From positions 62,001 to 126,000 of the forward strand of contig NZ_JAGJCF010000016.1 of NCBI RefSeq assembly GCF_017815135.1: 64,000 bases of DNA. The letters are read 5' to 3'. A program made the translations under genes and the position numbers. The notes under the pieces are model-generated. The model ran no database searches, had not been told where the DNA came from, and saw only the letters and a program-made list of their open reading frames with translations. Within the stretch, counting starts at the first letter, position 1; each line of letters begins with the position of its first letter. Below, in pieces: positions 9,621-17,556 of the stretch. This DNA comes from Jiella mangrovi (GTDB lineage: Bacteria > Pseudomonadota > Alphaproteobacteria > Rhizobiales > Rhizobiaceae).

Positions 9621-10586
9621 TCAGGCGACGCGGTCAGATTGCGCCGGCTCGGTTTCGCCGGATTTCCGTGGCGCCTCGCCCATCTGGCGCCGGTTGCACT
9701 TCTTGAACCACTCGGCGAGGAAATCGACGAAGACGCGCACCCGCGCCGGCAGGTGGCGGCGATGGGGGAACACCGCATAGATGCCCGCCTCGCTCGACAT
9801 GTATTCGTCGAGCACCGTCACCAGCCGGCCGTTCTCCAGATCCTCGCGCACGACGAAGGACGGGCTGAGCGCAAAGCCGAGACCGGCAAGCGCGGCGGCC
9901 CGCACCGTGACCGGGCTATTGGCCGTGAACTGGCCGGACACGGCGACGGCGATCTGCTCCAGGCTCTGGGGATCCCTGAACATCCAGTTGGAAAACATGC
10001 GGGAATTGGAATCGATCACCGCCGGATAGTCGACGATGTCGCTGGGATGAGTCGGGCGGCCGAGCCGTTCGACGAGATCGGGGCTGGCGACGATGACGAA
10101 ATCGAGCGAGGCGAGGCGCCGGGCGATCATCGCCGAATCGTTCAGCCGCGTCATGCGGATGGCGACGTCGAAGCCTTCCTCGACCAGATTGACGAAATTG
10201 TCGTCGAGATGGATGTCGAGCGCGATCTCGGGAAAGGCCTTGGCGAAATCGACGAGGCTGTGGCCGAGTTCGGCATCGCCGAAGGTGCGCGCTGCCGAAA
10301 CGCGGATGCGGCCCTTGGCCTCGCCGGTCGCCTCGCGAGCCTCCTCGTTCAAACTTTCGAGATCGGACAGAATCACGCCCGCCCGCCTGACATAGACCTC
10401 GCCGGCGGCGGTCAATGCGATCTGGCGAGTCGTGCGATTGATCAGGAGGACGCCCAGCTCGTCCTCGAGCTCGCGCACATATTTCGACAGGAGCGCCTTC
10501 GAGCGCCCGGTCTTGCGGGCCGCGGCCGAAAAGCCCTCATTCTCGATGACGGCGAGAAAGGCCCGCATTCTGGTCAGTGTGTCCAT
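9621..10586 (-). CDS. LysR family transcriptional regulator
   Basis: DNA-binding regulator of 321 residues, normal LysR length. The N-terminal winged helix-turn-helix is MDTLTRMRAFLAVIENEGFSAAARKTGRSKALLSKYVRELE..., followed by RTTRQIALTAAGEVY; the remainder is a periplasmic-binding-like effector domain. The start at 10586 gives this canonical N-terminus although the frame stays open upstream. It is divergent from the ornithine decarboxylase gene with 526 bp between, so it could regulate that gene, itself, or neither. The CrgA-like beginning resembles many small-aromatic or stress responsive LysR proteins, but no inducer can be inferred. Confidence 0.92.
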   Translation of the reverse strand: MDTLTRMRAFLAVIENEGFSAAARKTGRSKALLSKYVRELEDELGVLLINRTTRQIALTAAGEVYVRRAGVILSDLESLNEEAREATGEAKGRIRVSAARTFGDAELGHSLVDFAKAFPEIALDIHLDDNFVNLVEEGFDVAIRMTRLNDSAMIARRLASLDFVIVASPDLVERLGRPTHPSDIVDYPAVIDSNSRMFSNWMFRDPQSLEQIAVAVSGQFTANSPVTVRAAALAGLGFALSPSFVVREDLENGRLVTVLDEYMSSEAGIYAVFPHRRHLPARVRVFVDFLAEWFKKCNRRQMGEAPRKSGETEPAQSDRVA

Positions 10587-10739
10587 GGCGTAAAGCTTGC
10601 TCCAACCTGACCCGATGTGGCGGCGTTGCCGCAGCCGTCTCCCTTCCTTCAACGCCAGCGTCAAAAAATCAACCAGGGGCGGCTTTGGGTCTTGTGTATG
10701 ACGAAAACTCGGCATACATCGCCGCTTGCCCCATGTCGC

Positions 10740-11100
10740 ACGTGCCTGTGGGCGTCCACCGGTCCTCAGATGCGAGGGTAGCCGGTACGGTACCTGGACG
10801 TAACACACCCAGTCGATTTCGCGAGCCGCGCGATGTCGAGGACGCCTTGAAGCAACGACGGTCCGGGCCTTTCTGGTCTCTCCTGGTCTCCAAAGCCGGG
10901 AATACTGCAGAGGCACACCATCCTTGCCTGAAGTGCGGCGGGTTCAAGCCCTCCAAGCCATGGCAGACGAAAGCGGAATGCTCGCGTTTTGTCGCGCGGG
11001 TTTCCGACCAAGTCGCGTCGCGAAACTGCGTCTTCCGTTAGGCCTCAAGCCGCTCGGGAGCGAGTTCGCGCACGCTCCCTGTCGACCCTTTTCTGGTCCC
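10740..11100 (+). ncRNA. Candidate speF-type leader RNA of ornithine decarboxylase
   Basis: The decarboxylase has an unusually long upstream region. In alphaproteobacteria orthologous genes are preceded by the speF motif, a structured RNA found by comparative genomics with unknown mechanism. Visible structure includes a CGCGAGCCGCGCG-type hairpin around 10818-10836, a GGTCTCC-AAAGCCGG element near 10890, and a perfect 7-bp hairpin GGGAGCG (11056-11062)/CGCTCCC (11073-11079) followed by CCCTTTTC just before the start codon, which could be an attenuator or ribosome-site sequestrator. Assignment rests on gene context and length; the covariance model was not run, and boundaries are approximate. 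Confidence 0.55.
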
Positions 11101-11112
11101 GCGGAGGCACCC

Positions 11113-12246
11113 ATGGTCACCCAGCGCATCAGCGACTTCCTCGCCACCCGCCGTCCCGACGGCCCCTGCCTCGTCGTCGATCTCGACGTCGTCGAGGAGA
11201 ACTTCCGCGCCTTCCGGCGCGCGCTTCCCGACTCCGCGATCTTCTACGCGGTGAAGGCCAATCCGGCCCCGGAGATCCTCAAGCTTCTGGCCTCGCTCGG
11301 CTCGAACTTCGACTGCGCCTCGGTCGCCGAGATCGAGATGGCGCTCGACGCCGGCGTGACGCCGCAGCGCATCTCCTACGGCAACACCATCAAGAAGGAG
11401 CGCGACGTCGCCAAAGCCCATGCGCTCGGCGTCTCGCTCTTTGCCGTCGACTGCGTCGAGGAGGTCGAGAAGATCGCGCGTTCGGCCCCAGGCGCCCGCG
11501 TCTTCTGCCGCGTCCTCACCAATGGCGAGGGCGCCGAGTGGCCGCTGTCGCGCAAGTTCGGCTGCGTTCCGGCGATGGCGGTCGACGTCCTCGTCGCGGC
11601 GAACCGGCTCGGCCTCAAGGCGACCGGCGTCTCCTTCCATGTCGGCTCGCAGCAGACCGACACCAATGCCTGGGACGCGGCGATCGCCGATGCCAAGTTC
11701 GTCTTCGACGCCTTGGCCGAGAAGGGCATTGTCCTCACCCTCGTCAATATGGGCGGCGGTTTCCCGACCCGCTACCTCAAGGACGTTCCGGCCTCGTCCG
11801 CCTATGGCCAGGCGATCTTCCAGAGCCTGACCAAGCATTTCGGCAACCAGCTGCCCGAGACGATCATCGAGCCCGGTCGCGGCATGGTGGGCGACGCCGG
11901 CGTCATCAAGACCGAGGTCGTCCTCGTCTCGAAGAAGTCGGCAACCGACGAGAACCGCTGGGTCTTCCTCGACATCGGCAAGTTCGGCGGTCTCGCCGAG
12001 ACGATGGACGAGGCGATCCGCTATCCGATCGTCACGCCGCGCGACGGCGACGCGATGGAGCCCTGCGTGCTGGCCGGCCCGACCTGCGATTCGGCCGACG
12101 TGATGTATGAAAAGACGCCCTACCCGCTGCCGGTCTCGCTGACCGTCGGCGACGAGCTTCTGATCGAGGGCACCGGTGCCTACACGACCACCTACGCCTC
12201 GGTCGCCTTCAACGGCTTCGAGCCGCTCCGGTCCTACGTGATCTGA
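11113..12246 (+). CDS. odc: Ornithine (or lysine/ornithine) decarboxylase, type III fold
   Basis: PLP enzyme converting ornithine to putrescine, the first step of polyamine synthesis. The 377-residue protein has the alanine-racemase-like barrel with PLP lysine in YAVKANPAPE (Lys48), the SFHVGSQQ and NMGGGFP phosphate-binding segments, EPGRGMVG, and the catalytic GPTCDSADV (Cys325, Asp326) donated across the dimer interface. The ATG at 11113 begins the conserved MVTQRISDFLATRRPDGP; the frame is open upstream but lies in the leader RNA. It closely resembles the Agrobacterium ornithine decarboxylase as I recall it. Some relatives also use lysine. A GNAT gene follows 202 bp downstream, possibly a polyamine acetyltransferase. 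Confidence 0.95.
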   Translation: MVTQRISDFLATRRPDGPCLVVDLDVVEENFRAFRRALPDSAIFYAVKANPAPEILKLLASLGSNFDCASVAEIEMALDAGVTPQRISYGNTIKKERDVAKAHALGVSLFAVDCVEEVEKIARSAPGARVFCRVLTNGEGAEWPLSRKFGCVPAMAVDVLVAANRLGLKATGVSFHVGSQQTDTNAWDAAIADAKFVFDALAEKGIVLTLVNMGGGFPTRYLKDVPASSAYGQAIFQSLTKHFGNQLPETIIEPGRGMVGDAGVIKTEVVLVSKKSATDENRWVFLDIGKFGGLAETMDEAIRYPIVTPRDGDAMEPCVLAGPTCDSADVMYEKTPYPLPVSLTVGDELLIEGTGAYTTTYASVAFNGFEPLRSYVI

Positions 12247-12448
12247 GGATGGCGATGACGGCCGCAACCATCATCCGACGACGGGACGGGCGACGAACGC
12301 CCTTCCAGCTCCGGCGCGGAACGCCCCTCTAAGCCCCGGCCCATCGGGGCAATCAGGGGCAAAGGCGCCGGGCCAGTCCGCCCGCGCGCCAGAACCCTCA
12401 CGGCACGCGTCTCATCAACCTCCTCTTTTCCGTTTCCGGGAGGTTTTC

Positions 12449-13042
12449 ATGACCGCATTCGCTTCCGCCACCGCCTTTGCCGACGCCGTCCCCTTCGCCG
12501 CCATCGTCGAGGAGACGGCCGCCCACGTCCCGGCGCGCGAGGCCCTTCTCGACGCCGCCATGGGGCCGGGCCGCACCCGCAAGTCTTCAGAAGCGATCCG
12601 CGCCGGCCGCCTGCCCGCCGAGGGCCTCGCCTTCTCGGCCATGCGCCCGGACGGCTCGCTGGTCGGCACCGTCCGCCTGTGGAATATCACCGCCGGCTCC
12701 AAAGACGGCGCGACCGTCCCCGCCCTCCTCCTCGGCCCCCTCGCCGTCGCCCCCGACACGCAGGGCACCGGCCTCGGCAGCCTGTTGATGCGCCACGCCA
12801 TCGCCGAAGCCGCCGCGCACGGCCACGGCGCGATCATCCTCGTCGGCGACCCGGAATATTACGCCCGCTTCGGATTTTTGGCAGAAAAGACCGCCGGTCT
12901 CGCCATGCCGGGCCCGTTCGAGCCGCGGCGGCTCGTTGCGCTGGAGCTCGTCGAGGGAGCGCTGGACGGCGCGCAGGGTGTCATCGCGCCGACCGGGCGG
13001 TTTGCGCTGGAGGAGACGGCGGCGGTGGGGCTGGCGGCGTGA
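12449..13042 (+). CDS. GNAT family N-acetyltransferase
   Basis: A 197-residue acetyl-CoA dependent acyltransferase. The GNAT core lies at about residues 10-160, with strand LLLGPLAVAPDTQGTGLGSLLMRHAIAEA, a clear acetyl-CoA pyrophosphate loop (Q-x-x-G-x-G/A, here QGTGLGS). ILVGDPEYYARFGF is the shared beta-5/alpha-4 signature of the YhbS-like branch. AGGT precedes the start. It follows ornithine decarboxylase in the same direction, as in related Hyphomicrobiales, but the substrate is unknown; small-molecule amines or protein N-termini are both possible. Confidence 0.88.
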   Translation: MTAFASATAFADAVPFAAIVEETAAHVPAREALLDAAMGPGRTRKSSEAIRAGRLPAEGLAFSAMRPDGSLVGTVRLWNITAGSKDGATVPALLLGPLAVAPDTQGTGLGSLLMRHAIAEAAAHGHGAIILVGDPEYYARFGFLAEKTAGLAMPGPFEPRRLVALELVEGALDGAQGVIAPTGRFALEETAAVGLAA

Positions 13043-13281
13043 CGTGAGCGAGCGACGGCTGGCCTTGGGGATACCGAGGACCAGCCTCGGGGCGTCTGCG
13101 ACAGATTTGTCAATTCTCGTTCATATTTGGCCGGAAGGCGTTCGGCAGGTTTCGACCCAAACAAGACGTTCGAAGGGTGCGCAGCCGGGGACCGTATGGA
13201 GGCTTAGGGGACAGCTTCGAGCGCTCCCTCAATAGGTAATTTCGACCACGCGCGGAGAGACGGATGGCGGTCCGAGCCGCA

Positions 13282-13665
13282 TCACTTGGTAGCCTTCTCA
13301 TGGTCCTCCGCGAACTGGCGTGCGGCAAGCAGGACCGGCATCAGCGCCTCGCCACGATCCGTCAGGCGGTATTCGACCCGGGGCGGCATTTCGCCGAAGT
13401 CCGTCCGCTGGATCAGTCCATCGGCCTCGAGTTCGCGCAGGTGCTGGGTCAGCATTTTCTGCGACACGTCGGGGATGTCACGTAAAAGCTGCCGGCTTCG
13501 CAGCATCTCGTCCGAGTAAAGGCGAAACAGGATCGCCAGCTTCCATCTCCCGCTGATCATCTTGAGGCAGCGGGTCACGTGTGCGACCGCGCCATACGGT
13601 CCAAGGCAGGCGCGGCGATCCTGGTCGCCGACAGGCACCTTTTGGTGCGTTCTTGCAGTGTCCAT
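13282..13665 (-). CDS. HxlR family transcriptional regulator
   Basis: Winged-helix regulator of 127 residues. The conserved N-terminal Cys (VTRCLKMISGRWKLAILF, Cys33), which acts as a redox or electrophile switch in characterised members (HypR, QorR), is present, followed by FSELRRD-like RSRQLLRDIPDVSQKMLTQHLRELEADGLI. ATG 13665 is preceded by AGGAGAG at good spacing. It is divergent from an SDR oxidoreductase with only 45 bp between start codons, so it most likely controls that gene and the downstream VOC gene. An electrophile- or quinone-responsive switch is inference from the Cys and the oxidoreductase neighbour. Confidence 0.92.
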   Translation of the reverse strand: MDTARTHQKVPVGDQDRRACLGPYGAVAHVTRCLKMISGRWKLAILFRLYSDEMLRSRQLLRDIPDVSQKMLTQHLRELEADGLIQRTDFGEMPPRVEYRLTDRGEALMPVLLAARQFAEDHEKATK

Positions 13666-13710
13666 CGCGGCTCTCCTACATCGCGGGCTCACAACAGGAG
13701 ATGCCCGATC

Positions 13711-14520
13711 ATGGATCTACGGCTCGGCAAAAAGATCGCCCTCGTCACCGGAAGCAGCAAGGGCATCGGCGCCGGCATTGCCCGCGGTCTGGCCCGGGAA
13801 GGTGCGACTGTCATCGTGCATGGACGCGATTTTGACAAGGCACGCGTCGTGGCGAAGCAGATCGCGGACGAGGGCGGGACGGCGCATGTGGTGACCGGCG
13901 ACCTCATCGACGACGAACAGGTCGATGCGATGCTGAGGCAAGTGCGGAACGTCGCCGGAGATGTCGAGATCCTCGTCAACAATGCCGGCGGCTCGGGTGG
14001 CGCCTCCGACTGGAGCACGACCGCCCCCGAAGCCTGGGCGGCAAGCTACGATGCGAATGTGCTGGCAGCCGTGCGCATGGCAAAAGCCCTGCTGCCGGCA
14101 ATGCGTCGTAAGCGGTGGGGACGGATCATCAACATCTCCAGCCTTGCCGGTTTGATGCCACCCGCGCGGAACCCGGACTACTCCGCCGCCAAAGCGGCGA
14201 TGCTGGCAATGTCCACGTCCATGGCCAAAGCGGTGGCGGCCGAGGGCGTGACCGTGAACACGGTCTCTCCCGGCACGATCCACAGTGAAAAGCTGGACGG
14301 CAAGTTTCGCGAGGTCGCTGAGAGCAAAGGCCTGGCGCAAGACGCATCTTGGGGCGAGGTCGAGGCCGCGATCCTTCCGCTCTTTGCGCAGGTTCCAGTC
14401 GGACGGGTGGGCACGCTGGACGAGATCGCCGATGCCGTCGCCTTTCTGGCCAGTCCGCGCGCCGCCTACATCACCGGTTCGAACATCCGTCTGGACGGGG
14501 GAATGCTGCCGACGACCTGA
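13711..14520 (+). CDS. SDR family oxidoreductase
   Basis: Classical short-chain dehydrogenase/reductase, 269 residues. The NAD(P)-binding motif TGSSKGIGAGIA lies at residues 14-25, NNAG at the usual place, and the catalytic set is N-S-Y-K: INISSLAG (Ser), PDYSAAKAA (Tyr, Lys). The basic residues in SSKGIG and HGRDFDKA suggest NADPH preference. The start at 13711 follows AACAGGAG by ten bases. Together with the divergent HxlR regulator and the downstream VOC protein (40 bp gap), it forms a small inducible redox cluster. The substrate is unknown; a carbonyl or quinone is plausible. Confidence 0.93.
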   Translation: MDLRLGKKIALVTGSSKGIGAGIARGLAREGATVIVHGRDFDKARVVAKQIADEGGTAHVVTGDLIDDEQVDAMLRQVRNVAGDVEILVNNAGGSGGASDWSTTAPEAWAASYDANVLAAVRMAKALLPAMRRKRWGRIINISSLAGLMPPARNPDYSAAKAAMLAMSTSMAKAVAAEGVTVNTVSPGTIHSEKLDGKFREVAESKGLAQDASWGEVEAAILPLFAQVPVGRVGTLDEIADAVAFLASPRAAYITGSNIRLDGGMLPTT

Positions 14521-14560
14521 AACGAGCGTGTGACGGCCGGAAATCGAAAGGACTGGCAGC

Positions 14561-14944
14561 ATGAGCATCTTTGATCATCTTAGTCTCAGAACCACCCGGC
14601 TTGAAGAGATGCAGCGCTTCTATGAAGCAGCGCTCGCACCCTTGGGCATAGACAGGAAATTCCTCGTCGATCGCCCGGACGGTGGCGTCGCCGGTTTTGG
14701 TCGCGATCGCGTCGAGTTCTTCCTCGGTGCCGTGCAGGGGACGGAGCCCACCCCGGCGCACATCGCCTTTCGCGCTAATGATCGCGAAGAGGTATCGGCC
14801 TTTTACGCGGCCGCCTTGGCTGCTGGCGGCACGGACAACGGCGCACCGGGCATACGCCCGAAATATCACGAAGCCTATTATGCCGCCTTCGTCATCGACC
14901 CGGCTGGAAACAACGTGGAAGCGGTTTTTCAGGGGCCTGCATAA
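14561..14944 (+). CDS. VOC family protein (glyoxalase/dioxygenase superfamily)
   Basis: A 127-residue single-domain protein of the vicinal oxygen chelate fold. It begins MSIFDHLSLRTTRLEEMQRFYEAAL, the usual first beta-alpha-beta unit with a metal-binding His (DHLSL), and ends YYAAFVIDPAGNNVEAVF, the usual last strand with the metal-ligand Glu. A GGC-ending purine-rich site (GAAAGGACTGGCAGC) precedes the start. It is cotranscribed with the SDR gene. Members include lactoylglutathione lyase-like, dioxygenase and resistance proteins, so a role in detoxifying electrophiles with the SDR is inference. Confidence 0.9.
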   Translation: MSIFDHLSLRTTRLEEMQRFYEAALAPLGIDRKFLVDRPDGGVAGFGRDRVEFFLGAVQGTEPTPAHIAFRANDREEVSAFYAAALAAGGTDNGAPGIRPKYHEAYYAAFVIDPAGNNVEAVFQGPA

Positions 14945-15200
14945 GCGGTGGGCTTTCCAGACAATCAGGCCGTCGTGGAGGCACCCAGAGCGAATGCCCG
15001 CTCCGTGACGCATAGCTGCCTTTGGTTAGGGGTACCGCGAATGGCCGCTCTCCATCCATCCCGGTCGTTTGAACTCTCGTTTCTAAAACACTTTCATTGC
15101 ATTCTATCGCAAATTTCTAGGCCCATCCGTTCATCCCGGTTTTGTCTCTCGCGCTCTGGCGGACCGTCGGCTCGGCGCACTTTGTTGCCCTGCGCCTGTC

Positions 15201-15246
15201 GGCCCCCCTCTGTCCTGCCGGACATCTCCCCCACAAGGGGGGAGAT
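15201..15246 (-). repeat. RIME/REP-like element, left copy
   Basis: GGCCCCCCTCTGTCCTGCCG, then GACATCTCCCCCACAAGGGG and GGAGAT. The reverse complement matches 15334-15378 with one difference. It contains its own ATCTCCCCC/GGGGGAGAT dyad. It resembles intergenic mosaic elements known from Rhizobium and relatives. Confidence 0.7.
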
Positions 15247-15333
15247 CAGCCGCTTCGACGGCCTCGGCTTGCCTCCCAACCTTCGCGCCCGACTCACCGT
15301 CTCAAGATGGTCAGATCCAGGCGCGCGAGATCG

Positions 15334-15378
15334 ATCTCCCCCCTCGTGGGGGAGATGTCCGGCAGGACAGAGGGGGGC
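15334..15378 (+). repeat. RIME/REP-like element, right copy
   Basis: Inverted partner of 15201-15246, differing at one base in the loop (CTCGTGG against CTTGTGG). The pair could form a long hairpin and may terminate or stabilise the two convergent transcripts. Confidence 0.7.
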
Positions 15379-15475
15379 GCGAAGGGCGCGACGTCAGCTT
15401 CGACGAGCCGAAATCCTACAGATGCAGTCCCCACTGATCAGCCCCGAAAGCCCAAGCCGACCGATCCGCAGGCTC

Positions 15476-16672
15476 TCACCCATTCATCGGCGCCTGACGC
15501 CCCATCTCTTCGACGAGTGACGCGTCCACATTCGGCAACTCCAGCCACGCCGCCATCCGCCGCAGCTCCGTTAGCAACGCCTCCACCGCATGCGCCGGCG
15601 CGCCCGGTTCGAGGCTCGCCTGCTGAACGACCAGCGTTCCTTTATGCCGGTCGGCCTTGAGATCGACCCGCGCGACGAGGGCGCCGTCGAGGAGGAAGGG
15701 CAGGACGTAATAGCCGTGCTCGCGCTTGTGCTGCGGCGTGTAGATCTCCAGGCGGTAGCGGAAATCGAACAGCCGCTCGGTGCGCGGCCGGTGCCAGATC
15801 AGCGGATCGAAGGGCGAGAGGAGAGCCGCGCCGGCAAGCTTGCGGCCGGCTTTGGCGCTCGCATGGAGATAGGCCTGTTGCGGCCAGCCACGGACCTTGA
15901 CCGGCGTCAGCGTGCCGTCCTCGACGAGCTGCCGAAGCGGCTCGGCCAAATCGGTGGCGGGCAAGCGGTAATAGTCGCGCAGGTCCGCCGCCGTCGCGAT
16001 GCCGAGCGCGCGGGCTGCGAGGGCGAGCAGTTGCCGCTGGGCGTCGACGGGCGCTGGTGTGGGCACCTCCAGCACCTTTCGCGGCAACACACGTTCGGGC
16101 AGGTCGTAGACGCGCTCGAAGCTGCCGCGCCGGTGGGTCGAGGCGACGAGCCCCGCCCAGAACAGCCATTCGAGCGCGTGCTTGGCCTCGCTCCAGACCC
16201 ACATGCCCTTTTCCGTCGCGGCGCCCGCAATGTCGGAAGATGCTAAAGCGCCCTCATTCGCGATGCGTTCGAGCAGCGCGTCGGCCTCGCTTCGCCGCGT
16301 CGTCGCGAAGGGCTCGAGCCGGCCCCAGACGCCCTTGCCGGCCCGCGCCCGCTCCATGCGCCAGCGCAGCAGCGGCTGGCAGTCGACCGGCAGGAGCGAG
16401 GCTTCATGGCCCCAATATTCGAAGAAGCGGCGCGGTCGCTCCACCATGATTTTGTCGAGCAACGAGCGATCGTAGCCGCCGAGGCGCGAGAACAGCGGCA
16501 GATAATGGGCGCGCACGAGAACGTTGACGCTGTCGATCTGGAGGAGGCCAAGGCGGAATATCGTCTGGCGCAGCTTTGCGAGGCTCGCGGTCCCGTCGCG
16601 ATCGAGGCCGTTGAACCCTTGCGCAGTCAGTGCGATCCGCCTTGCCTCCGACGCAGAAATTTCCACCGCCAA
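15476..16672 (-). CDS. ycaQ: Winged-helix DNA glycosylase, YcaQ/AlkX type (HTH_42)
   Basis: Predicted bacterial DNA glycosylase that unhooks interstrand crosslinks and removes alkylated bases. The 398-residue protein has the tandem winged-helix HTH_42 architecture. The catalytic element lies in LGLLQIDSVNVLVRAHYLPLFSRLG: Gln45-Ile46-Asp47, the QxD form characteristic of the YcaQ/AlkX branch, whereas AlkZ from Streptomyces carries QxQ. Other family marks are RRFFEYWGHEASLLPVD and LLSPFDPLIWHRPRTERLFDF. No biosynthetic cluster for a DNA-damaging metabolite is adjacent, so general repair is likely. Activity is inferred from the family and motif. Confidence 0.88.
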   Translation of the reverse strand: MAVEISASEARRIALTAQGFNGLDRDGTASLAKLRQTIFRLGLLQIDSVNVLVRAHYLPLFSRLGGYDRSLLDKIMVERPRRFFEYWGHEASLLPVDCQPLLRWRMERARAGKGVWGRLEPFATTRRSEADALLERIANEGALASSDIAGAATEKGMWVWSEAKHALEWLFWAGLVASTHRRGSFERVYDLPERVLPRKVLEVPTPAPVDAQRQLLALAARALGIATAADLRDYYRLPATDLAEPLRQLVEDGTLTPVKVRGWPQQAYLHASAKAGRKLAGAALLSPFDPLIWHRPRTERLFDFRYRLEIYTPQHKREHGYYVLPFLLDGALVARVDLKADRHKGTLVVQQASLEPGAPAHAVEALLTELRRMAAWLELPNVDASLVEEMGRQAPMNG

Positions 16673-16849
16673 GTCGCCTCCCCCCGTTCCGCGACGCCGT
16701 CCAATAGCGCCCGATGACGCGCCGTTGCGGCCGTCCCGACGAGGTGCCGCGCGTCGGTTTTTCGCAAGCCGGCGTCTTGGCCTCGCCCCGGCCGGCCTAC
16801 CACCTATCCTTCATCGCTGAAAACATCTCAGCCGAGGGAAACATGCCCC

Positions 16850-17464
16850 ATGCTCACCGTCCACAGCCTCGCTTATTCCCGCGCCATGCGCATCGTCTGG
16901 CTGCTCGAGGAGATCGGCCACCCCTATGAGGTCGTCCGCTATGAGCGCACCGAGGCCTATCGCGCGCCGCCTCAGCTGAAAACCATCCATCCGCTCGGCA
17001 AGTCGCCGGTGATCGTCGACGGCGATCTCACTCTCGGCGAGTCGGCGGCGATCCTGCGCTATATCGACGGGCGCTATGGCGATGGCCGGTTCTCGCCGCC
17101 TGTCGGCAGCAATGACGCAGCACTGCATGACGAGTGGCTGGACTATGCCGAGGGCACCCTCGCCCGCCCGATCGCCGCGGCCTTCTGGGCGAAGCGCAAC
17201 GGCACCGATCTCGAGCCGCGCATGGGCGAGGAGCTCGGCACCCATTTCCATTATCTGACCGGGTCGCTCGAGGACCGACCGTATCTGATGGGCCAAGCCC
17301 TCACCCTCGCCGACATCCAGCTTTCCTATCTCCTGGCGATGGCCGAACTCTCCGGCGTCGTCGGCGACTGGCCCGTCGTCACGGACTACTGGCACCGGCT
17401 GCGAGAGACGCCCGCCCTCAAGCGGGCGCTGCAAAAGACCGGGCCGATCATGCCAGCGGCCTGA
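16850..17464 (+). CDS. Glutathione S-transferase family protein
   Basis: A 204-residue cytosolic transferase. The thioredoxin-fold N-terminal domain (about 1-80) starts MLTVHSLAYSRAMRIVWLLEEIGHPYEV and includes the cis-Pro loop GKSPVIVDGDLTLGESAAILRYI, in which E-S binds the glutathione gamma-glutamyl group. Ser10/Arg11 is the likely thiol-activating region (S-x-x-x-R-I-V-W type). The helical C-terminal domain includes LTLADIQLSYLL, the N-capping motif. Fungal-type or beta/theta-like subclass is uncertain. Upstream and downstream genes diverge or converge, so it is a single-gene unit; the electrophile substrate is unknown. Confidence 0.92.
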   Translation: MLTVHSLAYSRAMRIVWLLEEIGHPYEVVRYERTEAYRAPPQLKTIHPLGKSPVIVDGDLTLGESAAILRYIDGRYGDGRFSPPVGSNDAALHDEWLDYAEGTLARPIAAAFWAKRNGTDLEPRMGEELGTHFHYLTGSLEDRPYLMGQALTLADIQLSYLLAMAELSGVVGDWPVVTDYWHRLRETPALKRALQKTGPIMPAA

Positions 17465-17556
17465 ACCGCCCCCGGCACGCTCGGGCTGGCCGCATCAACG
17501 CGAGCTGATCTCCCTCTCCCGGCGGCGATCGCGACCTCGGCGGTCGCGCCTGTCCA

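Larger units (their letters stand above)
14945..15475. other. Convergent gap with inverted RIME-like repeats
   Basis: 531 bases between the convergent VOC and YcaQ genes. Its main content is a pair of 45-bp inverted repeats (listed separately) flanking a spacer of about 87 bp. No gene is supported; short open frames across the repeats are artefacts of the repeat sequence. Confidence 0.55.

Noticed and set aside
10880-10960. tRNA-like features (CTGGTCTCCAAAGCCGG and GGTTCAAGCC) before the decarboxylase gene
   Set aside because: The T-arm stem does not close (C opposite C), no acceptor stem pairs, and the region between is too long. It fits the leader RNA better.
12333-12350. Hairpin GCCCCG-GCCCAT-CGGGGC after the decarboxylase gene
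   Set aside because: Only six pairs and followed by AATCAGGGG, with no T-run; not enough to call a terminator.
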